Positions 9,401 to 18,379 of a stretch of DNA of 64,000 nucleotides are shown in pieces. Position 1 is the first letter of the stretch, and every line of letters begins with the position of its first letter. The translations under genes were made by a program, and so were the position numbers. The stretch is taken from assembly GCA_944367535.1 (NCBI GenBank), contig CALVWQ010000005.1, positions 1-64,000 of the forward strand, written 5' to 3'. This stretch comes from an uncultured Clostridia bacterium. GTDB taxonomy: Bacteria > Bacillota > Clostridia > Christensenellales > Borkfalkiaceae. A model generated the notes under the pieces. That model made no database searches and had not been told where the DNA came from. It was given only the letters and a program-made list of their open reading frames with translations.

Positions 9401-9905
9401 CGCCCGAAACGTCGCCGTAACCTCTGTCAGCCACGAACGCTATACTTCTTTTCGCACTCTTTTCCGAATAAACGTAGCTATCGCCGTCTTTATAATAGCA
9501 GACGGCCTGATATTCGAGATTAAAGTTTTCGTCCCTTATTCCGACTATCGCGCCGTTTATTTTGCCGCTGCCTTTCTGCGCCGCCGTAAATACGGTGGAA
9601 ATCTCCGAAAGCGCCACGCCGCGACTTTCAAAATAGTTGACGTAATCGTCGTTTACCCCGTCCAAAATATACGCGGGAACGACTATCATTCCCACCTCTT
9701 TTTCCACAAGGGCTTCGGGAACGTTTGCCGTGAACCGTATTCCGCTCGTATTGTTTTCCTCGGATGTATCTATTCTTATGCTCGCGCCGTCGTCAAAGGT
9801 TATAGTTTCCTCCGCAAACGCCGCACGCGCCGTGAAAAATACCCCGAGAGCAAGAAACAGAATTGCAAACGCCGCAAAAAACGGCAGAATAATTTTCTTT
9901 TTCAT
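6465..9905 (-). CDS. Large secreted modular protein with C-terminal DEP-motif TIM-barrel (putative glycoside hydrolase)
   Basis: 1146 residues. A signal peptide (1-31, ending ARAAFA) is followed by a module with GASIRI at 40-45 and GIRF at 55-58 extending to about 200, shared with two other secreted proteins here. A short Ig-like stretch follows (200-258), then four tandem modules (about 262-365, 366-480, 485-592, 595-715) marked by [TE]IKAGS and ending near W-S-G-S-x-W; three similar modules close the protein at 11353. The last 430 residues are homologous to the lipoprotein at 18380: GFYFNDEP (Glu 827), HINLFPSYA, LCVDCYPF and MGMCVQSF. The Asp-Glu-Pro at a predicted barrel strand end suggests a retaining-type glycosidase, but no known family is recognised. 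It is preceded by a 37-codon ORF 13 bp upstream and driven from the promoter near 10111-10184. Confidence 0.75.
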   Translation of the reverse strand: MKKKIILPFFAAFAILFLALGVFFTARAAFAEETITFDDGASIRIDTSEENNTSGIRFTANVPEALVEKEVGMIVVPAYILDGVNDDYVNYFESRGVALSEISTVFTAAQKGSGKINGAIVGIRDENFNLEYQAVCYYKDGDSYVYSEKSAKRSIAFVADRGYGDVSGEDTEALKAEIIRIIAKSVEASIDSYMYEGQVLDLSRQLGWLSEGGAILSAEGAVVANGSSLTATATGAGSVKVSGYDGALSVTKTVKSVPVTEVSIKTQSWQQPEDNMIQLEFNESAFSSGTYVDTANVIVEYGGKTVKVTNITEGNDTKLCVYGKFPQTENAVFTFKAGSVFFKADAAYKITADRSFIWSGSQWWGYNEINWTTADWSPADGVQVVTTGMSDISAEGNLALNNFVATVNGNSYSGVSAYWYSSAGKLMFNGLGGAAANGLGTVFTIKAGSGFTYDKNAYRTTEDKSFVYSGEDGSCWMYLLGEVELDGVGHNNQNVIQIKNVDFAGFTKSSVQLQQYKGIYQNGAEINPFVSYYIGEKTLAIGQHIATSAETGGFSTDYPVEIKAGSIFYEDRNAYRISSDWTAEWVDGKWFEITRATVDYSEANNDWSNDDTLQIRLPSYGIGNENGVSANTNGFIVTDESGNAITGLTVIYYENVSGVEGNNKISISGLNAYTAQVITIKKGAKLIVEYNGKRLEITFASDVAFRFDSEAGKWNPITDSISSNGRFIVFTDLSPSVFSEEELSKYLAAGFTDFNLTFDAAELAQAIEGGKLTVTEELKAAISTLKGAGVKIYIRNQTDGGNFFDNISGEFNESWAEGVSGFYFNDEPTADEFSALTSLVEFFNANYAANEKLFHINLFPSYADKTNFGVKRQGYTSITTTYYSWEEYVERYISEVLTKVNGKKTLCVDCYPFGSSTKAFDNGVYIKDLLHIANVVKSLNDSGHSVTMGMCVQSFAENEEYNLPTSYKEISFQLLTGMAVGAELFEYFGYGNAIGGTWNIEGFAGNEAAYEAVKVANQKYLQLAKVLGAYEWQGLSFFAKSGNDALSKLGGETTLADNARGKLTSFSATENTICGYYSGEYGDGYMITNYSAPTNGAKCTVTLKLSGGAYVLVYGANGEKVVKNVVNGAVTIEIEAGEGVFVAVIG

Positions 9906-9918
9906 CTCTCTTCACCCC

Positions 9919-10032
9919 TTAAAAGTCGAACCCCGACCAGTCTCTGTCGCCTATCGTTCCGTCCGAACAGGCGATAACGTTTTGCTCCGAAATATTGACT
10001 ATTTCGAGTAGCGGTTTTGTATATAGATTCAT
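9919..10032 (-). CDS. 37-residue small protein (sORF-1) of a family repeated in this window
   Basis: ATG at 10032 with a strong GGAGG ribosome-binding site about 11 nt upstream, ending TAA 13 bp before the next gene. The peptide has a short basic/hydrophobic N-terminus (LYTKPLLEIVNISEQNVIA) then CSDGTIGDRDWSGFDF. Two more ORFs of 37 and 42 codons (29660-29773 and 32472-32600) share the layout: tyrosine near position 5, an E/D-I-[IV] core, then S/C-x-x-G-T-I-G and an aromatic acidic tail. All three sit next to the only three genes encoding the GASIR module. No signal peptide. Function unknown; a peptide precursor, chaperone-like or regulatory product are options. Confidence 0.6.
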   Translation of the reverse strand: MNLYTKPLLEIVNISEQNVIACSDGTIGDRDWSGFDF

Positions 10033-10110
10033 TCTCCGTCCTCCTCTGCGATTAGAATATTTTTTAGCAATAAAGGGGTATGCCCCCATTGATTTTCCAC
10101 CCTTCGACGT

Positions 10111-10184
10111 AATAAAGTATGTAGCTTTTCGGGGATGTTTTCTATACTTTTTTTGACGGCTTTCTTACTCTGTATTGATATTTT
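10111..10184 (-). promoter_or_regulatory. Activator-type promoter A (operator plus -10), twin of promoter B
   Basis: Plus-strand positions 10141-10184 hold TCTATACTTTTTTTGAC, six variable bases, then CTTACTCTGTATTGATAT. The same block occurs at 22544-22587 with no gaps and about 37 of 44 bases identical. In both sites a -10-like block (here TACTTTATT on the minus strand, 10111-10119) lies exactly 21 bp away, with no consensus -35. This is the geometry of an AraC-type activated promoter. It would start transcription about 72 nt upstream of sORF-1 and drive sORF-1 and the 1146-residue protein. A short GGGGGCATACCCC hairpin lies in the leader (10075-10087). Confidence 0.65.
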
Positions 10185-10199
10185 ACCGTCAAACTTGCT

Positions 10200-11309
10200 T
10201 TAATAGAGAAGTTTATTTTTAACGAAGTCTATTTCTTCCTTTTTAACGCCGCGTTCCAAAAGAAACGTTTCGGCGTTTTTTTGAAGGCTTTTATCGGAAA
10301 AACTCTTGATATAATTGAGAGTATTAGCGAAAATAGACAACATCGTTGTTATGGGCGTTTTATCTCTCGAACCCGACTCCGAAAGAGCGGAAAGCTCGTA
10401 ATCGAGCAATATATCCTCTTCCGAAACCCCGCACACCGCGAGAATTATCATTGAAAGACAGCCCGTTCTGTCGCGCCCGATGGCGCAATGAAAATATGCG
10501 GGATAACTGTCTTCCTCCGTAAAAAAGCGGAAGGATTCCGCAAGTCTCTCGGCGTTCTTCGGATCGGTAAAGGACGTATCGCCGTCCGTATAATAACCGC
10601 CTGAAACCTGACGATATTTTACGTCGTTTCCGAACGGACTGCCTCCCGCAAGCGGCTTTTCGCGAAGATCGAGTTCGGCCTTTATTCCGTAAACCTCTTT
10701 CGCCTTTTTTACGGCGGCATCCGACGCGCCGTCTACGTTCGCGCCGCGGTAAATTAAGCCCTCCCTTATCCTCTTGCCGTTTTCCGCCGCATAACCGCCT
10801 ATATCGCGGGTGTTGGATATACCGTCAAGAGCAATCGTTCTCGGCGTTTTATCCGTCTCGAATCCGTACACGCGGGACGTTTTCTCCGTTCCGTCCTTCT
10901 CGGCGGAAATAGTCCAGTAATACTTTGCGCCCGTATAAAGGTCGTAAAGTTCGAGTTCGCCGTTTTCCGTACGATATTCCTCAGCCTCCGACATATCCGG
11001 GTTAAGCGACAGCTTAACCGTATACGGCGCGGGATTGCCCTTCACCGCAAAACGTAGTTTTATCGATTTGCCCGCGTATTTGTCCGTACCGTCCTGATAC
11101 TCCGCAAATGCGCCCACTTCGTAGTTCTTTGTCACGCGGGCAACTACGTCGTTCGCGATATTTAAGGTTTTGCCGTCCTCGGGACTGACAGCCGTTACGT
11201 TCAGCATATTATCATTCGTAGCCCCGTCTTTTCCTCCGCAGGCGACGGTGGATAACGCCGTTAATACCGCAAAAATCGTCGCAAACGCGGAGAATATTTT
11301 TTTATTCAT
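10200..11309 (-). CDS. Lipoprotein tyrosine-protein phosphatase (Y_phosphatase3 type)
   Basis: 369 residues. Lipoprotein signal with lipobox LSTVAC (Cys 24). Residues 40-152 look like a fibronectin/Ig-type sandwich. From 158 on, the sequence matches PF13350-type phosphatases: GISNTRDIGGYAAENGKRIR and LIYRGANVDG, then the P-loop HCAIGRDRTG with Cys 275 and Arg 281. The C(X)5R loop is complete, so catalysis on phosphotyrosine or another phospho-ester is plausible. Attached outside the membrane, its target could be a phosphorylated sugar or surface polymer rather than a protein. It is the last gene of the transcript that starts upstream of the rhamnosidase, 44 bp after the gene at 11353. Confidence 0.82.
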   Translation of the reverse strand: MNKKIFSAFATIFAVLTALSTVACGGKDGATNDNMLNVTAVSPEDGKTLNIANDVVARVTKNYEVGAFAEYQDGTDKYAGKSIKLRFAVKGNPAPYTVKLSLNPDMSEAEEYRTENGELELYDLYTGAKYYWTISAEKDGTEKTSRVYGFETDKTPRTIALDGISNTRDIGGYAAENGKRIREGLIYRGANVDGASDAAVKKAKEVYGIKAELDLREKPLAGGSPFGNDVKYRQVSGGYYTDGDTSFTDPKNAERLAESFRFFTEEDSYPAYFHCAIGRDRTGCLSMIILAVCGVSEEDILLDYELSALSESGSRDKTPITTMLSIFANTLNYIKSFSDKSLQKNAETFLLERGVKKEEIDFVKNKLLY

Positions 11310-11352
11310 AAATTCTTACCGCCTTTCATAATACGTTCAATCAAGAATTTTG

Positions 11353-14300
11353 TCATGCCTTTACCCACGCCGAACCGTTCCAACTAAGAACGACGTCTTC
11401 GGTAAACGTTATCGCCGTAAAACGCAGCATCGCGACAGAACCCGCTTTTATAACGAGCGTAGGAGTTTCGTAACCCTCCGCGCTTTCCGTGGAAAACGTG
11501 CCGTAAAGGTGAATATGCTTTTCGCTGTCCGCGACGACCTTTAAATCTTTCACCTCTTTTCCGTTCACGGTAACGACGAACGCCGAAGTATCAAGCGTTT
11601 CGCCCGTAACGAGCTTACAATCTTCAGTTAAAATCAGCTGAACGGAACCGACGTTTTCGCTACAAGAAACCCTTTCCGCCTCCGCTTTATGCACGAGACT
11701 CCAACGACCGTAAACTTCACCGTACACAAGAGCGCAAGATTCCTCGAAAATATAGGCTTTTCGGCTTTCGGAAGAAAAGATGACCGAACCTTTTTCTATA
11801 ACGATAGTCGGCGCGGGATAAGCCGCCGTCGCCGCGGGCTGATTAAACTCGAACGCAAGCTTTTTAGGAGAGGCGTGCCATCTTATTTCGTTAACCTTAA
11901 ACGCTTCGCCGTTAGCGGTGACGTTCATAAGCGAAAGATTAAAGGTTTGCTGGTCGGCTTCGTTAAAGCCTTCGGGAATCAAAAACTGTATCACTCCCGT
12001 TGCCGAATAGTCCGTCGTATCGAATTTCAACGCGCCGGCGTTTTCGTACCAGTGAATACTGTCGTCCGCTGACTTCGCAACGAAAATCGCTTCGTAGCTT
12101 TCGGACAGTTTATAGGTATCGCCGCTTTCCGAAACAAAAAGCGTACCCGCATTTACGGTTAGCTTCGCACCGACCGTCGTCGCCGAAAGGTCGCACGAAA
12201 TATTGATTTTGGTGCTTACGCTCGTCCACAACGCGCCCGTTACCGCAAGTTTTTCGCCGTTCAGAATTATATTCAAGCCTTCCGTTAAAATTCTCGCGTT
12301 CTCCGCAAAATCCGTGGTCTCGTTTAATTCAAGCTGTAAAAGCCCGTCCGTGGAATACGCCACCTTTTTAACCGAAACAATCCCCTTTATCGTCACCCAT
12401 ACGTCGCCCGAAAGAGTGATTTCCGCATAAGCGATTTCGCCGTCGGTAAACCTTCCGCTACCTTCCGCGTACACTCCGAGAGAATTGAACGCGCCGAGCG
12501 AGGAACAGTCATAAGAAAGCCCCGTCACCGAAGCTATCTTTTCGCCGTCTTTTACGACTGCGTATGAAACGGCGTTTTCCACCGCGTTCCAGTAAATAGT
12601 TCTCTTTGCGTTATCGGCGGTTATTTCCGTTTTACCGAGCCGCGTTGCGGGCGCGATATAATCGAAGGTAAATTCGAGAACGTTTTCGCCCATATCAGCG
12701 ATTTTACCGTCCGCAAGCTTATTCACGTACACGAACTGAATACCGGAAAGGCTCTTTACACCTATGCCCGAAATATCCAAAGCGTATTCGGTTTTACCGT
12801 CTTCAACGGTCAGCTCGCCGAGTTTATATTTATAATCCGAAGTAAATACCATAACGGTTTTACATTCGCTGCCGATACTTGCCGTCATTCCGAAACAGAG
12901 CGAAGATACGCCGCTATCAACCGTCACCGCCTGCGGGAAACGCACCTGAACCGCGCTACACACACCCCACGCGCCCTTGCCGACGGTAATCTTTATCCTC
13001 CCGTCCTCGAAAGTGCTGTTTACGAAGCTCGGTTTATAGCCCTCCGTCTCCGAACCGACGTTCACCGCGCCGTCTATAAGGCGGGTATAAAGCTCGTCGT
13101 CGAAAGAAGCATATTCGCCGTCCTTCGCGTAAAGTCCGTATGCGGAAACGTTTGCTTCCGAATCGAGGTTCAAAAATCCGTCGCCGTTCGCAGAGACCTT
13201 TATATACCCTTTTCCGTCGGGAAGAGTTATAAAATTATCCGTTACGGTAGAAATTTCGCCGTTTAAGTCTACGGTATAAGAAATCGCGTTTTGCACGGCG
13301 TTCCAGCAGAACTTGCCTTTTTCCGTCCTTAAATTTTCGGGCGCGGGCAGCTTTTCCGCAACGCTTACGCCGTCTATATACAGGTTTACGCTCTTCGTTC
13401 TGTTGTTCATTCTTCCGAACGCGAATTGCAGTTCCTTTATCGGGCTTACGGGCGAATCTTTATCGTCGTTTTCATCCGAATACATACGCAAAGCCTTCGC
13501 ACGTTCGTAATCGAGATAATAAGTCGTCCATTTGCCCGTTATGAGCGGCGTTTTTCTTTCGGTCGCCGCCGAATACTCTGTTTCAAATTGTATTTTCTGA
13601 TTGCCGGCGAACGCGAAGAAATCCTGCAAGCCTTCGCCTTCCACAAACACTCTTACCGCTATATATTTGCCGCGAAGCTCGTCCCAGCTTATCGGCTTTG
13701 AAAGCCTTATTCTTATCGCCGTAAAGTTCCAACCCGTAAAAGGAAGTCCCAACTTTACCACGCCGCCGGCGCCCTCGTAGCTTTCGAGCCACTCCTGCGA
13801 ATATTCGGGCGCGTTCCAGTATACGTTCACGTCTGCCGAACGCACAGTGTTAAGATAGCCTTCCTCGCCGAAGTCCGAATGATAGCCGTTTTCAAGGCTT
13901 TCGTCCGTCCATTCCGGATCTTTCACTAGCCATGAAACCGAATTTTCCGCGCTGTTACCGCTTTCATCCTCCGCCTTGACGGTAAAGGTGAATACTCCCG
14001 CTTCCGTAACGGCATAGCTGTCGTTCATTTTGTTATAGAAAACCTCTTTGCTTTCCCCGCCGTACGGCGCGAAATGCAAACGTTTTTCCGTGCTTACCTC
14101 CGAAGCGTCTTCAATCTCTACCGTCGGCAAAAAGCCGCCGTCGGTTTCACCCAAAAACACGTCGTTCGGCACGTTAGTGAATTTTATAACGGGATTTTCG
14201 GAATCTATTACCGTAAACTCGATTTCGAGTTTAAGCTTTTCGGAATAAACGTATTCCGCAGTATATTTTGCCGGCGCGAGAGAAAACGAAGAATATTCGC

Positions 14301-14565
14301 TCTCCTCTGCAAAACCGTTTTCACCCGTCACGCGGTACGTTATCGCGTAAGACACCGTTTCGCCTTCCGCGTTTTCGACGTGTGCGGACGGAAGTTCTAT
14401 CTCCTCCGCGTAATTTATAACGTTCCCCTCGGGAAAAGCCCTGTCGAGAACTATTTTATACCCCGCTTCGTCGTTCTTATTTCCGCACGCCGCCATTCCG
14501 GCCGCAGCGAAAATCGCCGCAAACGCGAACAATAACGCGGTTATTATCGTTTTTAACGCTTTCAT
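11353..14565 (-). CDS. Large modular lipoprotein, probable surface glycan-binding protein
   Basis: 1070 residues. Lipobox GMAAC (Cys 27). N-terminal Ig-like repeats (35-215); a sandwich domain with YHSDFGEEGYLNT and GWNFTAIRIRLSKPISWDEL resembling carbohydrate-binding folds (about 225-415); two fibronectin-III-like pieces marked WNAVQNAISYTV and WNAVENAVSYAV, with a further sandwich between them; then three modules (from about 715) with TLTVNAGT, TIVIEKGS and TLVIKAGS and a C-terminal W-N-G-S-A-W, the same module family as in the protein at 6465. No catalytic motif was found. Position directly after the solute-binding protein gene suggests it captures or displays the glycan at the cell surface. 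Function inferred from architecture only. Confidence 0.65.
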   Translation of the reverse strand: MKALKTIITALLFAFAAIFAAAGMAACGNKNDEAGYKIVLDRAFPEGNVINYAEEIELPSAHVENAEGETVSYAITYRVTGENGFAEESEYSSFSLAPAKYTAEYVYSEKLKLEIEFTVIDSENPVIKFTNVPNDVFLGETDGGFLPTVEIEDASEVSTEKRLHFAPYGGESKEVFYNKMNDSYAVTEAGVFTFTVKAEDESGNSAENSVSWLVKDPEWTDESLENGYHSDFGEEGYLNTVRSADVNVYWNAPEYSQEWLESYEGAGGVVKLGLPFTGWNFTAIRIRLSKPISWDELRGKYIAVRVFVEGEGLQDFFAFAGNQKIQFETEYSAATERKTPLITGKWTTYYLDYERAKALRMYSDENDDKDSPVSPIKELQFAFGRMNNRTKSVNLYIDGVSVAEKLPAPENLRTEKGKFCWNAVQNAISYTVDLNGEISTVTDNFITLPDGKGYIKVSANGDGFLNLDSEANVSAYGLYAKDGEYASFDDELYTRLIDGAVNVGSETEGYKPSFVNSTFEDGRIKITVGKGAWGVCSAVQVRFPQAVTVDSGVSSLCFGMTASIGSECKTVMVFTSDYKYKLGELTVEDGKTEYALDISGIGVKSLSGIQFVYVNKLADGKIADMGENVLEFTFDYIAPATRLGKTEITADNAKRTIYWNAVENAVSYAVVKDGEKIASVTGLSYDCSSLGAFNSLGVYAEGSGRFTDGEIAYAEITLSGDVWVTIKGIVSVKKVAYSTDGLLQLELNETTDFAENARILTEGLNIILNGEKLAVTGALWTSVSTKINISCDLSATTVGAKLTVNAGTLFVSESGDTYKLSESYEAIFVAKSADDSIHWYENAGALKFDTTDYSATGVIQFLIPEGFNEADQQTFNLSLMNVTANGEAFKVNEIRWHASPKKLAFEFNQPAATAAYPAPTIVIEKGSVIFSSESRKAYIFEESCALVYGEVYGRWSLVHKAEAERVSCSENVGSVQLILTEDCKLVTGETLDTSAFVVTVNGKEVKDLKVVADSEKHIHLYGTFSTESAEGYETPTLVIKAGSVAMLRFTAITFTEDVVLSWNGSAWVKA

Positions 14566-14713
14566 ATCGGATTTTCCTCCTTTATTTCCTTTTAGGTCAC
14601 TCGCCGAATTTCAGGCAGACGGTTTTCCGTTGTATTTATCCTATGACGACCTTTTTTATAGATTCTCGCGCCGCCGGTTGGCGACGCGCCTTCCCGTTTC
14701 GTTTAATCGCCTA

Positions 14714-16336
14714 TTATCTCGCGACGTACGCGTCGTAGCTCTTTATATAGCTTTCCCAGCCGCGCGAGTAATAATCGTAGGTCGCTTGCGCTATGTCCGA
14801 AACCGCCGTATACGAGCCGCCGAAAATATCCTTTGCTATTTCCTTATTCGGATTTTTGCTGTCATAATACCAGTTAAAGCCCGAAACCTGCACGAGCGGA
14901 TCGTTAAGGTGAGACGTATCAACGACTACTACGCTTTCTTTATCCGCTACCTTTCTGAAACTTTTTATAAGATCGCTTATGGTAAAGCCCATATCCTCGT
15001 CCGTGGGGATATACCCGAACGGAAGCACGGAAGAACCCGAAGCGGCCTGCGCCGCTATTTTCTGCGCCCTGTCCGAGCAAAGGTAGGTTATAAATTTCTT
15101 TATGGCGTCTTTGTTTTTTGCGGATTTCGGAATAACGAGCTGATTACATTGATTTTCCACCACGACGTTGCGCGCTTCTCTCACTATCGCAACGTCCTTT
15201 TCGGTAACGCCCGCGGGAAGCTCTCCCTTTCCGTCAACGTAATCCACGACCTTTGCAAGCGTCGCATCGTCGTTGATACTCTCCGTACGGGAGGTTATCG
15301 CGCTTATAACGGGCATTTTCATCGCGAGTATGCCTTGGTCGCGGTCTTTAAGCACGCCCTGCTCGAAAAAGACGGAAACCTCTCTTTCCAACCATTCGCC
15401 GATATACGCAAACGCAAAACGCTGTGTTTCGTTCTTTTTGAACTTTCCGCCGTAGAACACCTGATCGAGGTCCTTATACCCCATAGAGCCGCTTTCTTTA
15501 TGCAGATACTGCATATCCACGCCGCGCTTACAAAGCTTTTCCGCAAGCGCGTAAACGGCTTCTATCGCTGCCTCGTTATCTTTAACCATTTTGGGCGAAG
15601 TACGGCAAAACTCCCATTCGCCTGCGTCGTTTAACGCATAGCCGTCGAAATATCTCTGATTCGTCTCGTAGCCCAGCATTTGCGCAAACCAACCGTGGAA
15701 TGCGTAAACGAGATATTCGCCGCCCTGCTTATCGTTCAGAGCGCCCGCAGTAAGATATACGCCCTTATTATACAGTTCTTCGCCGAGCGCGAAAAATTCG
15801 TCGGTAGTTCTCGGGAGCGTATAGTTGCCTTTGCCGAGAGTTGCGTCTAAAACGGAGGAATTGTAAACCCAGTTCCAGCCCGTTCTTCTGTTCAGAGAAA
15901 GTTGATAGAATTTTCCTTTTTCATTATAGAAATCTATCATTTCGGGATTTATTTTATCCCTTACCTTAACGTTTTCCCCGTAAACGGTCATATCGTAAAC
16001 GTCCGAAATATCTTCGAGAGAGGATGCCATATTGAACATTCCTATTTCTATCTGATGCAAATCGCTCGCACCGACGCCTGCGGAAATATTGCCCTGAGCG
16101 GTCGGATTTGAAGAGCTTGAACGAAGCTTTATATATACGTCCTTATCCACGTTGTCCATATAATCTTTGGTAACGGCTTCCAGCCATTCTTTGCCGAAGC
16201 CGCCCGCGTAATAGCTGAACTCGAACTTAATCGGTCTGTCCGCATATTCACCCGCGGAAGGATCTTTGCCTCCGCAACCGCAACAAAAACCTATCGCAAG
16301 AAGCGACGCAAGTATAACTCCTAAAAGCTTTTTCAT
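14714..16336 (-). CDS. ABC transporter solute-binding lipoprotein (CUT1, family 1)
   Basis: 540 residues with a lipoprotein signal (MKKLLGVILASLLAIGFC, modified cysteine at 18-21). Typical family-1 features: GWNWVYNSSVLDATLGKG region, NQLVIPKSAKNKDAIKKFIT and LCSDRAQK near the C-terminus. It binds an oligosaccharide outside the membrane and delivers it to the two permeases encoded immediately upstream (16511-17365 and 17365-18270). An inverted repeat CGCCGCC-GGTT-GGCGACG lies just beyond the stop (14687-14704) and may set relative expression against the next gene. Substrate unknown; the rhamnosidase in the same operon suggests rhamnose-containing oligosaccharides. Confidence 0.85.
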   Translation of the reverse strand: MKKLLGVILASLLAIGFCCGCGGKDPSAGEYADRPIKFEFSYYAGGFGKEWLEAVTKDYMDNVDKDVYIKLRSSSSNPTAQGNISAGVGASDLHQIEIGMFNMASSLEDISDVYDMTVYGENVKVRDKINPEMIDFYNEKGKFYQLSLNRRTGWNWVYNSSVLDATLGKGNYTLPRTTDEFFALGEELYNKGVYLTAGALNDKQGGEYLVYAFHGWFAQMLGYETNQRYFDGYALNDAGEWEFCRTSPKMVKDNEAAIEAVYALAEKLCKRGVDMQYLHKESGSMGYKDLDQVFYGGKFKKNETQRFAFAYIGEWLEREVSVFFEQGVLKDRDQGILAMKMPVISAITSRTESINDDATLAKVVDYVDGKGELPAGVTEKDVAIVREARNVVVENQCNQLVIPKSAKNKDAIKKFITYLCSDRAQKIAAQAASGSSVLPFGYIPTDEDMGFTISDLIKSFRKVADKESVVVVDTSHLNDPLVQVSGFNWYYDSKNPNKEIAKDIFGGSYTAVSDIAQATYDYYSRGWESYIKSYDAYVAR

Positions 16337-16510
16337 TTTCGAAAATTCTCCTTTTCATATTTACAGAAGGGAAAAGACTTCTCTTCTCGTTTTCGTTTTT
16401 TTTAATTACCGCCACTATTTTTCAAGACTTTTAACCGTTTCTCTTTTTACGATTTCGGTTAAGGCGCGTTTTTTGTTTCCTCGGCATATTTTATTTTGCC
16501 GCAGAACCTA

Positions 16511-17365
16511 TCACCCTTTAAGTCCGCCGCCCATCTGAATATCCATAAGACTTCTCTGGAATATCGCGTACAGCGTGACCGTCGGGATCATACACGTTAT
16601 AAGCCCCGCGAAAAACACCGGATATTGCAGAGTTTTTCTCACTACGTCCTGATAAAGATACAAGCCGTATGCAAGAGTCGGCAAATGCGGAAAGAAAATC
16701 AGCGGCGTATCCGCGTCGGTCCACATTACTATGAACTCCGAAAGCACGAGCGCGCACATAGGCGAAATCACCTGTGGAAGCATTATGGAAAAGAACGTTC
16801 TAAAATGCCCCGCGCCGTCTATCATTGCGGCTTCCGCATAACCCCAGCTTAACGTTTTGAAAGTACTGTAAAGTATTATGAAGCCGCCGCTCAACGTCGT
16901 CGCGTTCAATATAACGTAGGTAGGCGAATCGTATGTGCCTATCGCCTTGCTGAATTTAAGCGCGCTCGCCATCGAACCCATTATCGGGAGCATCATCGTA
17001 ACTATCGCGAACGTGTATACGAAATTCCGCCCGAAAAATTTGTATTTGGCTATAACGTACGCCGCCATCGCGGAAAACAGTATTCCGAGAACGCTTCTGC
17101 CGCAAGAATACCAGATACTGTTTAAAAGCATTGTCGGCACGCTCGTTTCCTCTGCGGCAAGCTCCGTCCAGGCGTCCGCATAATTCTTTATAAGAAAGCG
17201 CGAGGGCAGCGACAAAACGTATTCGTTATTGTATTCCGCCCACGATTTTAGCGAGGCAAGCACCGCCCATATATAAGGCACGGCTATCACTATCGCGTAT
17301 ACGACGAATATTATAAACACCGCGATGCGTACGGGCGAGGTGGTAAATTTCTTCTTCGCTTTCAT
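16511..17365 (-). CDS. Carbohydrate ABC transporter permease (CUT1, MalG-like)
   Basis: 284 residues, about six membrane spans, first at PVRIAVFIIFVVYAIVIAV. The cytoplasmic EAA loop is YAEAAMIDGAGHFRTFFSIM with the conserved E-A-A...G, which contacts the ATPase. Its ATG overlaps the stop of the upstream permease (TGATG), so the two are translationally coupled. No ATPase gene is present in the window. MalG-type partners usually end in a conserved GxxxG segment, here MDIQMGGGLKG. The 174-bp gap to the solute-binding protein gene holds no further gene that I can support. Confidence 0.88.
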   Translation of the reverse strand: MKAKKKFTTSPVRIAVFIIFVVYAIVIAVPYIWAVLASLKSWAEYNNEYVLSLPSRFLIKNYADAWTELAAEETSVPTMLLNSIWYSCGRSVLGILFSAMAAYVIAKYKFFGRNFVYTFAIVTMMLPIMGSMASALKFSKAIGTYDSPTYVILNATTLSGGFIILYSTFKTLSWGYAEAAMIDGAGHFRTFFSIMLPQVISPMCALVLSEFIVMWTDADTPLIFFPHLPTLAYGLYLYQDVVRKTLQYPVFFAGLITCMIPTVTLYAIFQRSLMDIQMGGGLKG

Positions 17366-18270
17366 CAGTAGTCCACCTCCGGATTGATTTTACTCATTAA
17401 AAATCTTATTCCGAAAACTATCGGTAACGCGGCTACCGTAAAGAATATGCCGACCGCGGAAGGATAGTTATACATTCCGCCCCTTACCTCGTTGAATATC
17501 CAGAACGAAAGAGTGAACGTGTTCGCCGCGCCGTTCGTGAAATAAAGAATAGGTCCGCTCGCCATAAAAAGCTGCGTAAAATGCAGGACGAGAAGAGTGG
17601 AAAGAGTTTCCCACACGAGCGGGGAAATTATGCTCCAAAACTCACGCCAAGGACTGCACCCGTCAAGAGCCGCCGCCTCGAAATACTCGATCGGAATTCT
17701 GTTCATCGCGCCCATAAGTATAAGGTAGTTCATTCCGAAGCCCGAAAGCGCGACGTAAACGAGTATATAGTTGGTTGCGGTGGCGGGGTTTGTGACGAAT
17801 TCCTCGTAGCCCGATCCCGTAAGTAGCTTTAACACCTCCCAAAGCGGTCCGTAAACCTCCGTTACCGCAATGAAAATCGTTACCGATATAACGGGAGCTA
17901 TTACGCTCGGAAGAAAAAAGAAAAATCTGAAAAACTTATAACCCGCGAGCTTCTTAAACAGGAAAAACGCGATGAGGTATGAAACGAATATCTTCGCAAG
18001 TCCTAACAGAAAATATTTCAGCGTGTTAAGAAGCGAAGCGTAGATCGTGCTGTCCGCAAACGCAAGCTCTGTAAAAAGTCGCTCGAAATTATTGAACGTG
18101 AGCGGCGAAGATACTATTTCTCCGTCCGCGAACGCAAGAAGTATCGAACCCGCGTTTACTATGAAATATTTTATTATTTCCCAAGCGGCGGGAATAAGCA
18201 TAACGTAGCAGAAAATAAGCGCCGCCCTCTTCCCCTTATTCGCTTTTATTTTCGGTTTTTCCTTATCCAT
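17365..18270 (-). CDS. Carbohydrate ABC transporter permease (CUT1, MalF-like)
   Basis: 301 residues, basic N-terminus (MDKEKPKIKANKGKR) then membrane spans beginning AALIFCYVMLIPAAWEI. EAA loop: YFEAAALDGCSPWREFWSII. MalF-type subunit of a sugar importer that partners with the following MalG-like gene and the solute-binding lipoprotein. The 109-bp gap to the upstream GH-like lipoprotein gene shows no terminator, consistent with one operon. Substrate is inferred only from neighbours. Confidence 0.88.
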   Translation of the reverse strand: MDKEKPKIKANKGKRAALIFCYVMLIPAAWEIIKYFIVNAGSILLAFADGEIVSSPLTFNNFERLFTELAFADSTIYASLLNTLKYFLLGLAKIFVSYLIAFFLFKKLAGYKFFRFFFFLPSVIAPVISVTIFIAVTEVYGPLWEVLKLLTGSGYEEFVTNPATATNYILVYVALSGFGMNYLILMGAMNRIPIEYFEAAALDGCSPWREFWSIISPLVWETLSTLLVLHFTQLFMASGPILYFTNGAANTFTLSFWIFNEVRGGMYNYPSAVGIFFTVAALPIVFGIRFLMSKINPEVDY

Positions 18271-18379
18271 TTTCCGTAATTCCTTTTTTTACATTAAGGT
18301 TTTCGCGTGCGTTTACCGCGCTCTCAATGAGTCTTATCCCGTAAATATCGCCCGCGTAAAACGCGTATAACGAAACGCG

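Noticed and set aside
16337..16510. 18-codon ORF (MPRKQKTRLNRN...) upstream of the solute-binding protein gene as a fourth member of the small-ORF family
   Set aside because: Lacks the conserved core and a ribosome-binding site, and is not next to a GASIR-module gene.
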